A DNA stretch of 20,674 bases from an uncultured Paenibacillaceae bacterium (GCA_937983035.1 CALKAN010000284.1:1-20674); one strand, 5' to 3'; numbered from the stretch's first letter, positions 7,606-15,455 are shown. Notes: generated from the sequence alone by a model not told the origin. Translations and numbers: made by a program.

Positions 7606-8366
7606 TATTAGTAGTAGATGTTGGCAATACGAATATCGTATTCGGCGTGTACGAAGGCAAAAAATTGCTTCGTCATTGGCGCTTCAGCACAAAGCAAACG
7701 GCAACGGAAGATGAGTACGGCTTGATGATGGTGCAGGCATTGAGTTTTGACGGTTTTCATGTCGATCAAATCGAAGGCGTCATCATCTCCTCGGTTGTTC
7801 CGCCATTAATGCCGGTGCTGGAAAAAATAAGCATTCGTTACTTGAAGCATGAACCGCTCGTAGTGGGTCCGGGAATTAAAACAGGGCTCAATATCCGCTA
7901 CGAAAACCCGCGCGAAGTTGGCGCGGATCGCATCGTCAATGCTGTTGCGGCGATTGACAAATACGGTTCGCCGCTGCTCGTCGTTGATTTCGGCACGGCA
8001 ACGACGTTTGATTACATCGATGAGAAAGGACAATATATCGGCGGTGCAATTACGCCGGGCATCGGCATTTCGACGGAGGCGCTTTACCGCAGCGCGGCCA
8101 AACTTCCCAGAATCGAATTGGCTGCCCCCGGCAGCGTGATCGGCAGAAATACGGTTCAATCGATGCAAGCTGGAATTATTCACGGTTATGCAGGACAAGT
8201 CGACGGGATTGCGCGCAAAATTAAAAGAGAGTTCAACCCGAATGTCAAAGTCATTGCTACCGGCGGCTACGCAGATTTAATTTCTGCTGAATCCGAAGAG
8301 GTTGAAGTCGTTGACTTATTGCTTACTTTGCATGGGCTTAGATTGATTTATGAGAAAAATCAATAA
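7602..8366 (+). CDS. coaX: Type III pantothenate kinase
   Basis: Encodes a 254-residue kinase for the first step of coenzyme A synthesis. The N-terminal phosphate-binding motif V-D6-V-G-N-T-N, the G-A-D109-R motif with the probable catalytic aspartate, and V-D-F-G-T-A-T-T plus G-G-A-I-T-P-G-I define the acetate and sugar kinase fold of CoaX. This form is not inhibited by CoA and typically requires a monovalent cation (family knowledge). The ATG overlaps the nadC stop by four bases, with AAAGGGAG upstream. The place between ftsH and hslO matches B. subtilis yacB. Confidence 0.96.
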   Translation: MILVVDVGNTNIVFGVYEGKKLLRHWRFSTKQTATEDEYGLMMVQALSFDGFHVDQIEGVIISSVVPPLMPVLEKISIRYLKHEPLVVGPGIKTGLNIRYENPREVGADRIVNAVAAIDKYGSPLLVVDFGTATTFDYIDEKGQYIGGAITPGIGISTEALYRSAAKLPRIELAAPGSVIGRNTVQSMQAGIIHGYAGQVDGIARKIKREFNPNVKVIATGGYADLISAESEEVEVVDLLLTLHGLRLIYEKNQ

Positions 8367-8392
8367 CACATCAAGAAGACCGGAGGATGATC

Positions 8393-9256
8393 ATGCGCGA
8401 CTATTGTGTTAGAGCTGTTGCATACGGAGGGAAAGTAAGAGCTTTTGCCGTGCATACAACCGGCATCGTGGAAGAATTGAGACGCCGCCATGGAACGTGG
8501 CCGACTGCAACCGCAGCGCTGGGACGAGCTGTTTCTGCGGCTTTGATGATGGGAGCGATGCTTCAGGATGATCAGAAACTGACATTGCAGATCAGAGGAA
8601 ACGGCCCATTGGGACATATTGTCGTTGATTCCAACGCTAAAGGAGAAGTCCGCGGTTATGTGGCCCATCCAGACGTGCACTTGCCGCCGAACGACCAAGG
8701 GAAATTGGACGTTGCCGGCGCAGTTGGCCGGGAAGGGAGTTTGTATGTCGTGAAAGACTTGGGGCTGAAGGAACCGTACCGCGGCAGCATTCCCATCGTA
8801 TCGGGTGAGATTGCTGAAGACATTACTTATTATTTTGCAAAATCTGAACAGACGCCTTCAGCTGTAGGCTTAAGCGTGTTGGTGAATCGTGACGCATCGG
8901 TTTGGGTTGCCGGCGGTTTCATCATTCAATTGCTTCCTGGATTGAAGGAAGAAGAAATTGAAGAGATTGAAAAGGTCATCTCAGAATTGAAGCCGTTGTC
9001 CGAAATGTTGAAGGACGTTACTTCATTAGAAGATCTGCTCAAGCAATTGCTGCCGGACGCGGAAGTAAAGGAAGAAATGGATGTGCGGTTCAAGTGCCAA
9101 TGCTCCAGAGCCCGTGTGGAAAGCACGTTGATCAGTTTGGGAAAAGAGGAATTGGAAAATTTGATTAAAGAAGACGGGAAAGCTGAAGTGGTCTGTCATT
9201 TTTGCAATGAAGCGTACCAATTCAATGAGGAAGAGCTGACCGCCTTGCTGCCATAA
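8393..9256 (+). CDS. hslO: Redox-regulated chaperone Hsp33
   Basis: Encodes a 287-residue cytosolic holdase that is switched on by oxidation. The C-terminal zinc switch has Cys235-Q-Cys237 and Cys268-H-F-Cys271, the C-x-C and C-x-x-C pairs of the family. The N-terminal half contains the usual G-N-G-P-L-G and G-Y-V-x-x-P segments. The ATG at 8393 is preferred over the in-frame ATG at 8387 because GGAGG at 8382-8386 touches the latter but is six bases from the former. It lies 26 bases after coaX with no terminator between, so it probably shares that transcript. The gene that separates hslO from cysK in B. subtilis (yacD, a PrsA-like isomerase) is not present here. Confidence 0.96.
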   Translation: MRDYCVRAVAYGGKVRAFAVHTTGIVEELRRRHGTWPTATAALGRAVSAALMMGAMLQDDQKLTLQIRGNGPLGHIVVDSNAKGEVRGYVAHPDVHLPPNDQGKLDVAGAVGREGSLYVVKDLGLKEPYRGSIPIVSGEIAEDITYYFAKSEQTPSAVGLSVLVNRDASVWVAGGFIIQLLPGLKEEEIEEIEKVISELKPLSEMLKDVTSLEDLLKQLLPDAEVKEEMDVRFKCQCSRARVESTLISLGKEELENLIKEDGKAEVVCHFCNEAYQFNEEELTALLP

Positions 9257-9315
9257 ACATGCTTCACCTCCAAACAGCTCGGCAGCTTTATTGAATAAAA
9301 TTTGTAAAAAAAGTT

Positions 9316-9345
9316 TTGACATTTCTTATAGTTCTTTGGTATGAT
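9316..9345 (+). promoter_or_regulatory. cysK sigma-A promoter
   Basis: TTGACA at 9316-9321 and TATGAT at 9340-9345 are spaced by 18 bases, about 50 bases ahead of the cysK ATG. AT-rich sequence with A and T tracts precedes the -35. Confidence 0.8.
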
Positions 9346-9357
9346 TAATTAAACCAA
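9336..9357. promoter_or_regulatory. Operator-like palindrome over cysK -10
   Basis: A 22-bp imperfect palindrome has half-sites TTGGTATGATT and AATTAAACCAA that agree at nine of eleven positions. It covers the -10 element and the predicted transcription start, a typical repressor position. CymR controls cysK in Bacillus and Staphylococcus, so it is a reasonable candidate, but I cannot match the site to a CymR consensus from memory. Confidence 0.45.
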
Positions 9358-9395
9358 GATATTTACTCGGGATTAAACGATATGGAGGTAAAAAG

Positions 9396-10334
9396 ATGGC
9401 CAAATTAGTTCAAAATATTACCCAGTTAATCGGTGACACGCCGCTTGTTCGTCTCAACCGCATCGTTCCTGAAGACAGCGCAGAAGTATATGTGAAGCTC
9501 GAGTATCAAAACCCGGGAGCAAGCGTGAAAGACCGCATTGCAATCAGCATGGTTGAAGAAGCAGAGAAACAGGGCATTTTGAAACCGGGATCTACGATTA
9601 TCGAGCCGACGAGCGGCAACACAGGCATCGGTTTGGCGATGGTTGCGGCTGCGAAAGGCTACAAAGCGATTTTGGTCATGCCGGAAACGATGAGCATGGA
9701 GCGGCGCAATTTGCTTCGCGCATATGGAGCGGAACTCGTTCTTACCCCGGGTTCGGAAGGGATGAAAGGGGCGATCAAGCGGGCAGAAGAGATCGTTGCC
9801 CAAAATCCGGACTACTTCATGCCGCAGCAATTTAAAAACCAAGCAAACGTGAAGATTCACCGGGAAACGACAGGGCCTGAAATTGTCGAAGCGATTAAAA
9901 ACCATGACGGCAAATTAGATGCGTTTGTGGCAGGGATCGGCACTGGAGGCACGATTACAGGCGCTGGCGAAGTGCTGAAGAAAAATTTCCCCGGCATTAA
10001 AATTTACGCCGTTGAACCAGCCGATTCACCGGTTCTTTCCGGCGGACAGCCTGGACCTCATAAAATTCAAGGCATCGGCGCAGGTTTCGTTCCAGATATT
10101 TTGAACACGGAAATTTATGACGGCGTGATTACGGTTGAGAATGAAGCGGCTTTTGAGCATGCCAGAATGGCTGCGCGCCAGGAAGGCATATTGGGCGGCA
10201 TTTCTTCCGGCGCTGCGATCTGCGCTGCTTTGAAAGTGGCCAAAGAGCTCGGCAAAGGCAAACGAGTCGTGGCAGTGCTGCCAAGCAATGGGGAACGCTA
10301 TCTCAGCACGCCTCTTTATCAGTTCGAAGGTTAA
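9396..10334 (+). CDS. cysK: Cysteine synthase A (O-acetylserine sulfhydrylase)
   Basis: Encodes a 312-residue PLP enzyme making cysteine from O-acetylserine and sulfide. The PLP lysine is Lys45 in G-A-S-V-K-D-R. The P-T-S-G-N-T-G-I-G loop that binds substrate carboxylate and the G-T-G-G-T-I-T-G phosphate-binding loop are intact, and the C-terminal G-I-S-S-G-A region is present. Length is normal for CysK. GGAGG at 9384-9388 lies seven bases before the ATG. The gene has a near-consensus promoter with a palindrome over the -10, and no gene shares its transcript upstream. The next promoter begins one base after its stop codon. Confidence 0.97.
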   Translation: MAKLVQNITQLIGDTPLVRLNRIVPEDSAEVYVKLEYQNPGASVKDRIAISMVEEAEKQGILKPGSTIIEPTSGNTGIGLAMVAAAKGYKAILVMPETMSMERRNLLRAYGAELVLTPGSEGMKGAIKRAEEIVAQNPDYFMPQQFKNQANVKIHRETTGPEIVEAIKNHDGKLDAFVAGIGTGGTITGAGEVLKKNFPGIKIYAVEPADSPVLSGGQPGPHKIQGIGAGFVPDILNTEIYDGVITVENEAAFEHARMAARQEGILGGISSGAAICAALKVAKELGKGKRVVAVLPSNGERYLSTPLYQFEG

Positions 10335-10364
10335 TTGACAAAGATCGGATCGGATGAATATAAT
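10335..10364 (+). promoter_or_regulatory. Promoter of the pab-fol operon
   Basis: A consensus TTGACA at 10335-10340 and TATAAT at 10359-10364 are separated by 18 bases. The -35 starts immediately after the cysK stop codon. Predicted transcription starts near 10371, just before two consecutive hairpins. Confidence 0.85.
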
Positions 10365-10375
10365 ACGAACTTAGC

Positions 10376-10412
10376 AGGACTGGCTCAAATGCGGGCCGGT
10401 TCTTTCTTTTCT
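10376..10412 (+). terminator. Terminator-like hairpin in pab leader
   Basis: Eleven bases at 10376-10386 pair fully with 10393-10403 (four G-U pairs) around a six-base loop, followed by TTCTTTTCTT. It is the only terminator-like structure after cysK, yet it lies downstream of the pab promoter, about five bases from the predicted start. It may end cysK transcripts, stabilise the 5' end of the pab mRNA, or attenuate it. Confidence 0.55.
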
Positions 10413-10429
10413 TGCACCATGCGTGCAAG
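10411..10429 (+). other. Second hairpin in pab leader
   Basis: A perfect 7-bp stem CTTGCAC at 10411-10417 and GTGCAAG at 10423-10429 closes a five-base loop. It follows the terminator-like hairpin directly and has no T tract. Its role is unknown; it could compete with or shield the T-rich stretch before it. Confidence 0.45.
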
Positions 10430-10465
10430 GCAAAGGCGCACATAGACGAACGGGGGATCTATGAG

Positions 10466-12043
10466 ATGACGATAATCACCTGGGATGATTGGCGGGAATG
10501 GCTTGATCAAGGGCATACGATGATGCCTTATATTCAGAAATATCCGAAAGCAGCTTCGAGCATCGAAAGCTGGCAAAGCGTTTGGCGAGAGGCTTCTCCT
10601 TATGCATTTGCGTTGGAGAGCGGCAAGGAAGGCAGATACCATTTCATGGGGATGCATCCTCGCTCTGTCATCAAAGGCAAAGGCGATGAAGCTGTCATCA
10701 CTGATTTTGGCAGCAATCGCGTGAGCACAGCGAAAGGTTTCCCTTTGACGCTCGTCAAACAATGGCTTCAGCCTTATCGCGCGCCAAAGGTCAAAGGAGT
10801 GCCGAAATTCACCGGCGGCATCGTTGGATATTGGGCGTACGATGCGGTTCGTATGATGGAACGCATTCCGGAGAAAGCGAAGGATGATGCCGGTCTGCCG
10901 GATTATTATTTCATGATGATGGATGAATTGTGGATTGTGGATGCGCTCACAGGTGATTTGTATTGCTGCGTGCATGTCCCAGTGCATCATCAGCCGGATC
11001 TGGCGCACCAAAATGATGTTGAAGCATGGAAGTTGAAGTTTCAAGAGGCAAAAGCGCGTGCTCGGGCAATGAAAGAAGTTTGGGACGGCTGCATGACAGA
11101 TTCGATTGCCGTTCAGCAGGCGCGGCAGCGCAGCCGGGCATACGCATCGATCAGTTCGCAAGCTTTGCAAGATATAGAGATCGAAAAGGTGGAAGGCATT
11201 CATATTGATTTTCCAAAATCGGCGTTCGCAGATGCAGTTAAACAAATCCAAGAATATATACGGGCTGGAGACGTCTTCCAAGTGAATATTTCTACCAGAC
11301 AGCGCCGTTTATTAAAGGCGTCCGGGGAGGAAATCTATGAATGGCTGAGGCTGTGCAATCCATCGCCTTACATGGCATATGTTCGTTTTCCAGAATTGCA
11401 GCTCGTATCTGCATCGCCGGAGCTGTTGGTGCGGTTGGAAGGAAGCAAGCTAAGCACGAGGCCGATCGGCGGCACTAGACGCCGCGGCAGCACGAAAGCA
11501 GAAGATGATGAACTGGCTGATGAATTAATATATAATGATAAGGAACGCGCGGAGCATATTATGCTCGTTGATTTGGAGCGCAATGATATGGGACGGATAT
11601 GCGCTTTTGGTTCCGTGCGGGTAAAAGAATTCATGGTGCTTGAATATTATTCGCATGTGATGCACATCGTGTCAGAAATTGAAGGCTTGCTTGCTGAAAA
11701 TAAGGACATTTTTGATGTGATTGAAGCGGTGTTTCCAGGGGGCACGATCACGGGCGCTCCGAAAATTCGAACGATGGAGATTATTGAACAATTGGAGCCT
11801 GTGCGCCGAGGACCGTATACGGGATCGCTGGGCTGGATTGATTATAATGGGGATGCCGAGTTTAACATTATGATCCGAACGCTTGTTATCGATGAGAAGG
11901 GTCAAGGATATGTGCAAGCAGGCGCCGGCATTGTGATCGATTCCGATCCGGAAAAGGAATATGCGGAATCGTTGAATAAAGCGAAGGCGCTGTGGCAGGC
12001 CGTTCAGTACAGCGAGAGATGGAAAGGGGAGCATCTATTGTGA
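10466..12043 (+). CDS. pabB: Aminodeoxychorismate synthase component I
   Basis: Encodes a 525-residue chorismate-utilising enzyme that aminates chorismate to 4-amino-4-deoxychorismate for p-aminobenzoate and folate. The conserved C-terminal core is intact: R-P-I-G-G-T-R-R-R-G, L-V-D-L-E-R-N-D-M-G-R, the G-G-T-I-T-G-A-P-K motif, and G-P-Y-T-G-S-L-G-W. TrpE is the main alternative, but the neighbours pabA, pabC and folP favour PabB. The ATG at 10466 has GGGGGA eight bases upstream; the frame is open further back only through the leader hairpins. The stop overlaps the pabA ATG by one base. The amide-donor partner encoded next has lost its catalytic cysteine, so PabB here may rely on free ammonia or another glutaminase. 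Confidence 0.93.
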   Translation: MTIITWDDWREWLDQGHTMMPYIQKYPKAASSIESWQSVWREASPYAFALESGKEGRYHFMGMHPRSVIKGKGDEAVITDFGSNRVSTAKGFPLTLVKQWLQPYRAPKVKGVPKFTGGIVGYWAYDAVRMMERIPEKAKDDAGLPDYYFMMMDELWIVDALTGDLYCCVHVPVHHQPDLAHQNDVEAWKLKFQEAKARARAMKEVWDGCMTDSIAVQQARQRSRAYASISSQALQDIEIEKVEGIHIDFPKSAFADAVKQIQEYIRAGDVFQVNISTRQRRLLKASGEEIYEWLRLCNPSPYMAYVRFPELQLVSASPELLVRLEGSKLSTRPIGGTRRRGSTKAEDDELADELIYNDKERAEHIMLVDLERNDMGRICAFGSVRVKEFMVLEYYSHVMHIVSEIEGLLAENKDIFDVIEAVFPGGTITGAPKIRTMEIIEQLEPVRRGPYTGSLGWIDYNGDAEFNIMIRTLVIDEKGQGYVQAGAGIVIDSDPEKEYAESLNKAKALWQAVQYSERWKGEHLL

Positions 12044-12630
12044 TGCTGGTCATCGACAATTATGATTCGTTTACGTACAACTTAGTCCATTGTTTGGGCG
12101 TGCTTGGGGAAGAGATTCGAGTTTGCCGAAATGATCAGATTACTGTTGAGCAAATCGAACAGATGTCACCCGATTTCATCATTATTTCGTCAGGGCCCGG
12201 CACGCCGGATCAGGCCGGCGTTACCCTTTCCGTCATCGAGCATTTTAAAGGAAGTGTTCCGATATTGGGCGTCAGTTTGGGGCATTTGGCCATTGCACAA
12301 GCTTTTGGCGGCGAAGTTGTTCAGGCAAAAAAATTGATCCATGGGAAGACTTCTGCTGTCATGCATGATGGAAGAACGATCTTCGGCGGGCTTCCTTCTC
12401 CTTTTCAAGCTGCCCGGTATCATTCATTGATCGCAGCGCGACGATCGCTCCCAAACTGCTTGGAAATCAGCGCCGAAACGAACGAAGGCGAAATTATGGG
12501 ATTGCGTCATAAGCAGTACCCGATTGAAGGGATTCAATTTCATCCAGAATCGATCATTTCAGAATATGGGCAACAGCTTTTGAGTAATTTCATCACTGTG
12601 TACAATGGGAGCAAAGGAAGTTTGCGATGA
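12043..12630 (+). CDS. pabA: PabA-type glutaminase subunit, active-site Cys replaced by Ser
   Basis: Encodes a 195-residue class I glutamine amidotransferase homologue, the expected partner of PabB. The fold is complete: I-D-N-Y-D-S-F near the N-terminus, the S-G-P-G-T-P oxyanion loop, and F-H167-P-E169-S carrying the catalytic His and Glu. The nucleophile elbow, normally G-V-C-L-G-H-Q, reads G-V-S78-L-G-H-L82, so the nucleophilic cysteine is serine and the conserved glutamine is leucine. The frame is open with no stop or shift. Class I enzymes with Cys changed to Ser generally lose glutaminase activity but can still support the ammonia-dependent synthase; vertebrate carbamoyl phosphate synthetase I is a natural example. 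The ATG at 12043 overlaps the pabB stop; a GTG at 12040 is an alternative start. The stop overlaps pabC by four bases. Confidence 0.9.
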   Translation: MLVIDNYDSFTYNLVHCLGVLGEEIRVCRNDQITVEQIEQMSPDFIIISSGPGTPDQAGVTLSVIEHFKGSVPILGVSLGHLAIAQAFGGEVVQAKKLIHGKTSAVMHDGRTIFGGLPSPFQAARYHSLIAARRSLPNCLEISAETNEGEIMGLRHKQYPIEGIQFHPESIISEYGQQLLSNFITVYNGSKGSLR

Positions 12631-13499
12631 AGATTTTCGTTAACGGCGCATTGCAAGATGCTGAAGAAGCGAAAGTATCGGTGTTTGATCATGGGTTCAT
12701 GTATGGGATCGGCTTGTTTGAAACTTTTCGCACGTATGAAGGAAAGCCGTTTTTGTTAGTTCGTCACATGGATCGTTTGAGCGATGCTTGCAAATGGCTT
12801 GACATCGACTGGGAAAGAGATGATCTCCGGACGCAGCAGCAGATTGAAACCTTGCTTCAAGAAAACGGCTGGCGTGATGCGTATATCAGGTATTCCGTTT
12901 CAGCAGGGAACGATATGCTCGGATTGCCGGCCGGACCTTATCGCGAGCCGAATGTCATCATATATGCCAAGCCTTTGCCGCCCATGCCCGAAGAGCTTTA
13001 TATAGAAGGAAAACCGCTGCAGAAACTGCGCACAACTCGCAACACGCCTGAAACTCCGATTCGCTTCAAATCGTTTCACTATATGAACAATATCGCAGCT
13101 AAACGCGAATTGGCCCAATATTCATGGGCAAGCTCTGCAGAAGGGCTGATGCTGACGGAGCAGGGACATGTATCTGAAGGGATTGTCAGCAATTTGTTTT
13201 TCGTAAAAGGAGATTGCGTTTACACCCCTTCGGAAGACACAGGCATTCTTCCCGGCATCACCCGCAGTTTTGTGTTGGAATTGTGCAGCGTTTTGCATGT
13301 ATCTTGGCAGATGGGGCATTATACTTGGGAAGATTTGTTGGAGGCAGACGAAATTTTTGTGACGAATTCCATTCAAGAGATCGTGCCGATTACGAGTTTG
13401 TATGATGAAAACGGGAATCAAAGCATCGTAGGCGATGGAGTCATCGGTGCCATAACAGCCGCATTGTTGCAAGCATATCGAGAACATGTTGGAAGGTGA
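12627..13499 (+). CDS. pabC: Aminodeoxychorismate lyase
   Basis: Encodes a 290-residue fold-type IV PLP enzyme that releases pyruvate from aminodeoxychorismate to give p-aminobenzoate. The N-terminal F-D-H-G-F-M-Y-G-I-G-L-F-E-T-F-R signature is clear; the PLP lysine is probably Lys148 in R-F-K-S-F-H-Y-M-N-N. The E-G-I-V-S-N-L-F-F and T-N-S-I-Q-E segments that bind the cofactor phosphate are present. Branched-chain and D-amino-acid aminotransferases share this fold, so the assignment rests on the operon. ATGA overlap with pabA indicates coupled translation. folP follows after six bases. Confidence 0.93.
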   Translation: MKIFVNGALQDAEEAKVSVFDHGFMYGIGLFETFRTYEGKPFLLVRHMDRLSDACKWLDIDWERDDLRTQQQIETLLQENGWRDAYIRYSVSAGNDMLGLPAGPYREPNVIIYAKPLPPMPEELYIEGKPLQKLRTTRNTPETPIRFKSFHYMNNIAAKRELAQYSWASSAEGLMLTEQGHVSEGIVSNLFFVKGDCVYTPSEDTGILPGITRSFVLELCSVLHVSWQMGHYTWEDLLEADEIFVTNSIQEIVPITSLYDENGNQSIVGDGVIGAITAALLQAYREHVGR

Positions 13500-13505
13500 G
13501 TCGGA

Positions 13506-14378
13506 GTGAAGCAGTTTTATGCAAAGGATGTCAAACCGACGGTCCGTACAGTAAAATGCCGGGATAAACAATTGGTCATTGGCAAAAAGACGCTGATCAT
13601 GGGCATACTGAACATTACGCCGGACTCTTTCTCAGACGGCGGCCGCTTCAATTCATTAGACGCTGCGGTTGCCAGAGCTGAAGAAATGGTGAGGCAAGGG
13701 GCGGATTTGATCGACATCGGCGGTGAATCGACGAGGCCGGGCTATGTGCCGGTAAGCAACGAAGAAGAAATAAGCAGAATTGTGCCGGTCATTGAAGCAG
13801 TGAGCCAAACGGTCGACGTGCCGATTTCGGTCGATACTTATAAAGCGGAAGTCGCTGAGGCGGCGTTGAAAGCGGGAGCGCATATCATCAACGATATATG
13901 GGGCTTGAAGCATGATCAGAAGATGGCTGCGACAGCCGCACAATACGGAGCAGCGGTTGTATTAATGCACAATCGGAAGGAGGCTCGATATGATGAATTG
14001 ATGTCCGATGTGGCTGCGGATTTGCGTGAAAGCATTCGCCTGGCTCATGAAGCCGGCATCGCGGATGATCAAATCATTCTCGATCCGGGCATCGGATTTG
14101 CGAAGACGATTCAGGACAACTATCAAGTGATGAATCATTTAAGCGAAATCGCTGCACTAGGCTACCCGGTGCTGCTTGGCACCTCCCGCAAGTCCATGAT
14201 ATGGAAGACGCTGGATCTTCCTACCGATCAAATTGTCGAAGGTACGATCGCTACTGTAGTGATGGGTTTGCTGCAAGGATGCAGCATCATGCGGGTTCAT
14301 GATGTGGAGGAAGTCAGCAAAGCATGCCGTTTAATGGATGCGATCGTTCGAGCCGGCGGAGGGAACGATGATGGATGA
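13506..14378 (+). CDS. folP: Dihydropteroate synthase
   Basis: Encodes a 290-residue TIM-barrel enzyme joining p-aminobenzoate to dihydropterin pyrophosphate; it is the sulfonamide target. Visible motifs are G-I-L-N-I-T-P-D-S-F-S-D-G-G, the D-I-G-G-E-S-T-R-P-G loop, I-L-D-P-G-I-G-F-A-K and L-L-G-T-S-R-K-S, all with the usual residues, so no target-site change is evident. The start is GTG at 13506 with AAGGTGAG just upstream, overlapping the end of pabC; no in-frame ATG gives the full first strand. The 3' end overlaps folB. In B. subtilis the same gene (sul) holds the same place. Confidence 0.96.
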   Translation: MKQFYAKDVKPTVRTVKCRDKQLVIGKKTLIMGILNITPDSFSDGGRFNSLDAAVARAEEMVRQGADLIDIGGESTRPGYVPVSNEEEISRIVPVIEAVSQTVDVPISVDTYKAEVAEAALKAGAHIINDIWGLKHDQKMAATAAQYGAAVVLMHNRKEARYDELMSDVAADLRESIRLAHEAGIADDQIILDPGIGFAKTIQDNYQVMNHLSEIAALGYPVLLGTSRKSMIWKTLDLPTDQIVEGTIATVVMGLLQGCSIMRVHDVEEVSKACRLMDAIVRAGGGNDDG

Positions 14379-14742
14379 CATCATGCGCTTGGAACAGATG
14401 GAATTGTTTGGAAAACACGGTGTTTTTCCAGAGGAAAACCATTTAGGGCAAAAATTTATCGTTGATTTAACGCTGCAACTTGATTTACGATTAGCGGGGG
14501 TTTCTGACGATCTTGAACATACGGTGAATTATGCAGACGTATATCAAACTGTTAAAGAGATCGTGGAAGGGCCGCCGTTAAAGCTCATCGAAGCATTGGC
14601 CGAGAAGATTGCCCAAGCTGTTTTGACGAAATACGACAAAGTAAAACGATTAACGGTGAAGGTGACGAAGCCAAACCCGCCTTTTGCAGCGCATTTTCGC
14701 GGGGTATCGGTACAAATCGAACGAAAGCGGGCGGAACAATGA
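14371..14742 (+). CDS. folB: Dihydroneopterin aldolase
   Basis: Encodes a 123-residue enzyme that cleaves dihydroneopterin to 6-hydroxymethyl-dihydropterin and glycolaldehyde. The H-G-V-F-P-E-E segment with the substrate-binding glutamate, N-Y-A-D-V-Y with the catalytic tyrosine region, and the C-terminal T-K-P-N-P-P lysine motif are present. The ATG at 14371 is preferred because GGAGGG at 14358-14363 is seven bases away; the adjacent ATG at 14368 is possible and adds one residue. It overlaps the folP stop by eight bases and folK by four bases (ATGA). Confidence 0.95.
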   Translation: MDDIMRLEQMELFGKHGVFPEENHLGQKFIVDLTLQLDLRLAGVSDDLEHTVNYADVYQTVKEIVEGPPLKLIEALAEKIAQAVLTKYDKVKRLTVKVTKPNPPFAAHFRGVSVQIERKRAEQ

Positions 14743-15278
14743 GCAAAGATGAACCAGGAAGCAATGCTGCCTATATTGCATTAGGATCGAATGTTGGACA
14801 GCGGGAGCAAACGTTGATGTCAGCGGTGCGCAAGCTGGATGCGCTCGCGGGAACGAAAATTGTTCGTCTTTCGAATATTTATGAAACTGAACCTGTCGGT
14901 TACGTTGAGCAGCCGGCATTTTTAAATATGGTTGCGGCTTTGGAGACAGCGCTCGACCCCTATGCATTGTTTGCAGAAATGTGTCGAATTGAACAAGAAG
15001 CGGGCCGGGTCCGTGTCGAAAGATGGGGGCCGCGAACACTGGACTTGGATTTGCTGCTGTATAACGAGTTGGAATTAAACGATCCAGAACTGATGATTCC
15101 TCATCCGAGAATGCAAGAACGCCAATTCGTGCTGGTTCCGCTTTTGGATGTATGGCCGGAAGCGAATTCCAGATGGCATCAAAATCTGAAGTCATTACAA
15201 AAAGTGGAAGGAAAGGACGGCATCAAGCTGTGGAAAATGATCGATTGGCACAGCGAATCCGTGCATTTCGTAAATTGA
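14739..15278 (+). CDS. folK: 6-hydroxymethyl-dihydropterin pyrophosphokinase
   Basis: Encodes a 179-residue HPPK that transfers pyrophosphate from ATP to hydroxymethyl-dihydropterin, giving the FolP substrate. The I-A-L-G-S-N-V-G start, the F-L-N-M-V-A strand, and the signature R-W-G-P-R-T-L-D-L-D-L-L-L-Y with the metal-binding aspartates are present, followed by P-H-P-R-M. The final 16 or so codons overlap the next gene in another frame, so the tail is slightly extended. The start overlaps folB by four bases. Confidence 0.96.
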   Translation: MSKDEPGSNAAYIALGSNVGQREQTLMSAVRKLDALAGTKIVRLSNIYETEPVGYVEQPAFLNMVAALETALDPYALFAEMCRIEQEAGRVRVERWGPRTLDLDLLLYNELELNDPELMIPHPRMQERQFVLVPLLDVWPEANSRWHQNLKSLQKVEGKDGIKLWKMIDWHSESVHFVN

Positions 15279-15439
15279 AAGGATACACCCAGCAAGAATT
15301 AGCCAAAAAAATGGATATATCCGTTGCGATATTAGGTGCTGTGGAGAGAGGAACACGAAGGCCGGATTTAAAATTTATGAAAAAACTATCCAGAACGTTG
15401 AACGTCGAAATGAGCGAAATATTTGGCGACAATGAATAA
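15230..15439 (+). CDS. yazB: Small XRE-family DNA-binding protein, YazB-like
   Basis: A 69-residue protein consisting almost only of a Cro/C1-type helix-turn-helix: Y-T-Q-Q-E-L-A-K-K-M-D-I-S, then the E-R-G-T-R-R-P recognition-helix end and a final helix ending E-I-F. B. subtilis has yazB of the same length in the same place between folK and dusB. The GTG at 15230 gives exactly 69 residues and has AAAGGA about 12 bases upstream; a TTG at 15245 is an alternative. The start lies inside folK, a 49-base out-of-frame overlap. Regulated genes are unknown; autoregulation of the folate operon is possible but unsupported. Confidence 0.85.
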   Translation: MENDRLAQRIRAFRKLKGYTQQELAKKMDISVAILGAVERGTRRPDLKFMKKLSRTLNVEMSEIFGDNE

Positions 15440-15455
15440 GGCAGGTGATGAATGG

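Noticed and set aside
10385..11281. 298-codon open frame on the minus strand opposite pabB
   Set aside because: It lies over an intact PabB with full family motifs, and its translation is Cys/His/Arg-rich with no known domain.
12043..12630. pabA as a pseudogene
   Set aside because: The frame is full length with intact overlaps and conserved His and Glu; only the nucleophile region is changed.
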